A stretch of 7,081 bases of DNA from Planctomycetota bacterium (GTDB lineage: Bacteria; Planctomycetota; Phycisphaerae; UBA1845), in assembly GCA_022566435.1 (NCBI GenBank), contig JADFIX010000187.1, positions 1-7,081 of the forward strand. Reading direction: 5' to 3'. The first letter of the stretch is position 1, and the number at the start of each line of letters is the position of its first letter. Shown in pieces: positions 6,532-7,081 of this stretch. The position numbers were made by a program, and so were the translations under genes. The notes beneath the pieces are model-generated. The model saw only the letters and a list, made by a program, of their open reading frames with translations. It was not told where the DNA came from and did no database searches.

Positions 6532-7081
6532 ATGCGACAAGATTCCCCCATGACCGTACCGCCACGCCGCGGTCTTCTTAGAAGAATCCCACGCTTGTGC
6601 AAGATTCTTGCACTCGGCCTTGCGGTAAGCACGTTGGCTCAGGCAGCACCACGTGGGACCGGCGGGTCGTTGTATCCACAAGAAACGGCGATCGACGCAC
6701 TAGCAAGCGGCGATGTCGGTCAGCGTGGCGGAACAATCTGCCCTGAGCCGCCGGGTGTATTTCAGATATGCGCCCCCGTCGCGCCGATAGACTGCGTTAC
6801 CGGGACACCAGGCGAAGAATGTTGGCCGACCAACGTCGTTATCATTTCGATGGGCCCCGTGGCCAACCTGTGTGACTGTTTCGGTCCGGGGGCGACGTGC
6901 GGCCCGGTCATTGTCACCACGGATCCTTTTGTGGGCTTTCGATACACATGTGAAGCGTTGTGTCCCAACCCAGCCGAGGAATGCTTGATCTTCGTGAACA
7001 GCGTCTCGTCGGGGGCAACCTCGGTTACTTCGGGGCAGTTGAACAATGACGACCAAATCACCTGCAGATGCCCGGACCTAC
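6532..7081 (+). CDS. Exported cysteine-rich protein, 3' end cut by the window
   Basis: 183 complete codons are visible with no stop; the gene continues past the window. The start is set by the GGAGGT site. Residues 1-39 look like a signal peptide: basic RRGLLRRIPRLCK, hydrophobic ILALGLAVSTLA, and cleavage probably after AQA (38) or AQAA (39). The visible mature part has 12 cysteines (70, 80, 88, 97, 114, 116, 123, 140, 144, 151, 178, 180). They recur as a module: P-x-E-E-C (93-97 and 147-151) followed by C-x-C (114-116 and 178-180). This suggests disulfide-stabilised repeats outside the cytoplasm. No enzyme family is recognised. A region at 156-172 is rich in Ser, Thr, Gly and Asn. It is transcribed away from the sigma operon. 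Its coding nature is supported by the signal peptide, ribosome site and regular cysteine spacing. Confidence 0.85.
   Translation, partial: MRQDSPMTVPPRRGLLRRIPRLCKILALGLAVSTLAQAAPRGTGGSLYPQETAIDALASGDVGQRGGTICPEPPGVFQICAPVAPIDCVTGTPGEECWPTNVVIISMGPVANLCDCFGPGATCGPVIVTTDPFVGFRYTCEALCPNPAEECLIFVNSVSSGATSVTSGQLNNDDQITCRCPDL

Noticed and set aside
1..7081. tRNA, rRNA or CRISPR array
   Set aside because: No cloverleaf, ribosomal sequence or regularly spaced direct repeats were seen.

Overview
The window looks like a piece of a Planctomycetota chromosome, possibly near Phycisphaerae. Three things in the sequence point there. One is a planctomycete-style ECF sigma factor lying directly upstream of a large membrane Ser/Thr kinase with C-terminal TPRs. 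The second is a secreted protein ending in an IPTL-CTERM-type sorting tail. The third is a cysteine-rich exported protein of a kind common in that phylum. The assignment rests on family recognition, not on a search.

Left part (about 1-1218): a small graveyard of mobile elements. Positions 91-426 (+) encode the C-terminal half of a group II intron-type reverse transcriptase, including YADD, but the match stops abruptly at both ends. Positions 749-1218 (-) hold an IS110-family transposase remnant whose N-terminal and C-terminal pieces are joined at about 1078 after loss of the middle and a frame change. The 260 bases between them contain no credible gene and may be the non-coding end of the insertion sequence.

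Central part (1329-6228, all minus strand): a likely operon in the order sigma factor (5632-6228), Ser/Thr kinase with N-terminal zinc ribbon, one membrane segment and TPR-rich C-terminus (2596-5490), then a secreted IPTL-CTERM protein (1329-2591). The last two genes are separated by only 4 bases. A perfect 12-bp inverted repeat with nested symmetry sits between the sigma and kinase genes. No anti-sigma factor is visible, so the kinase is the obvious candidate regulator of the sigma factor (inference).

Right part (6229-7081): a 303-base divergent intergenic region with nested inverted repeats, followed by a plus-strand gene (6532 to the window end, incomplete) with a very good ribosome binding site. 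It encodes an exported protein with 12 cysteines in the visible mature part. Because it diverges from the sigma gene, it is a candidate target of the same regulatory unit. The unit may therefore link an envelope or cytoplasmic signal, read by the kinase, to production of two exported proteins. This is a hypothesis from gene order.
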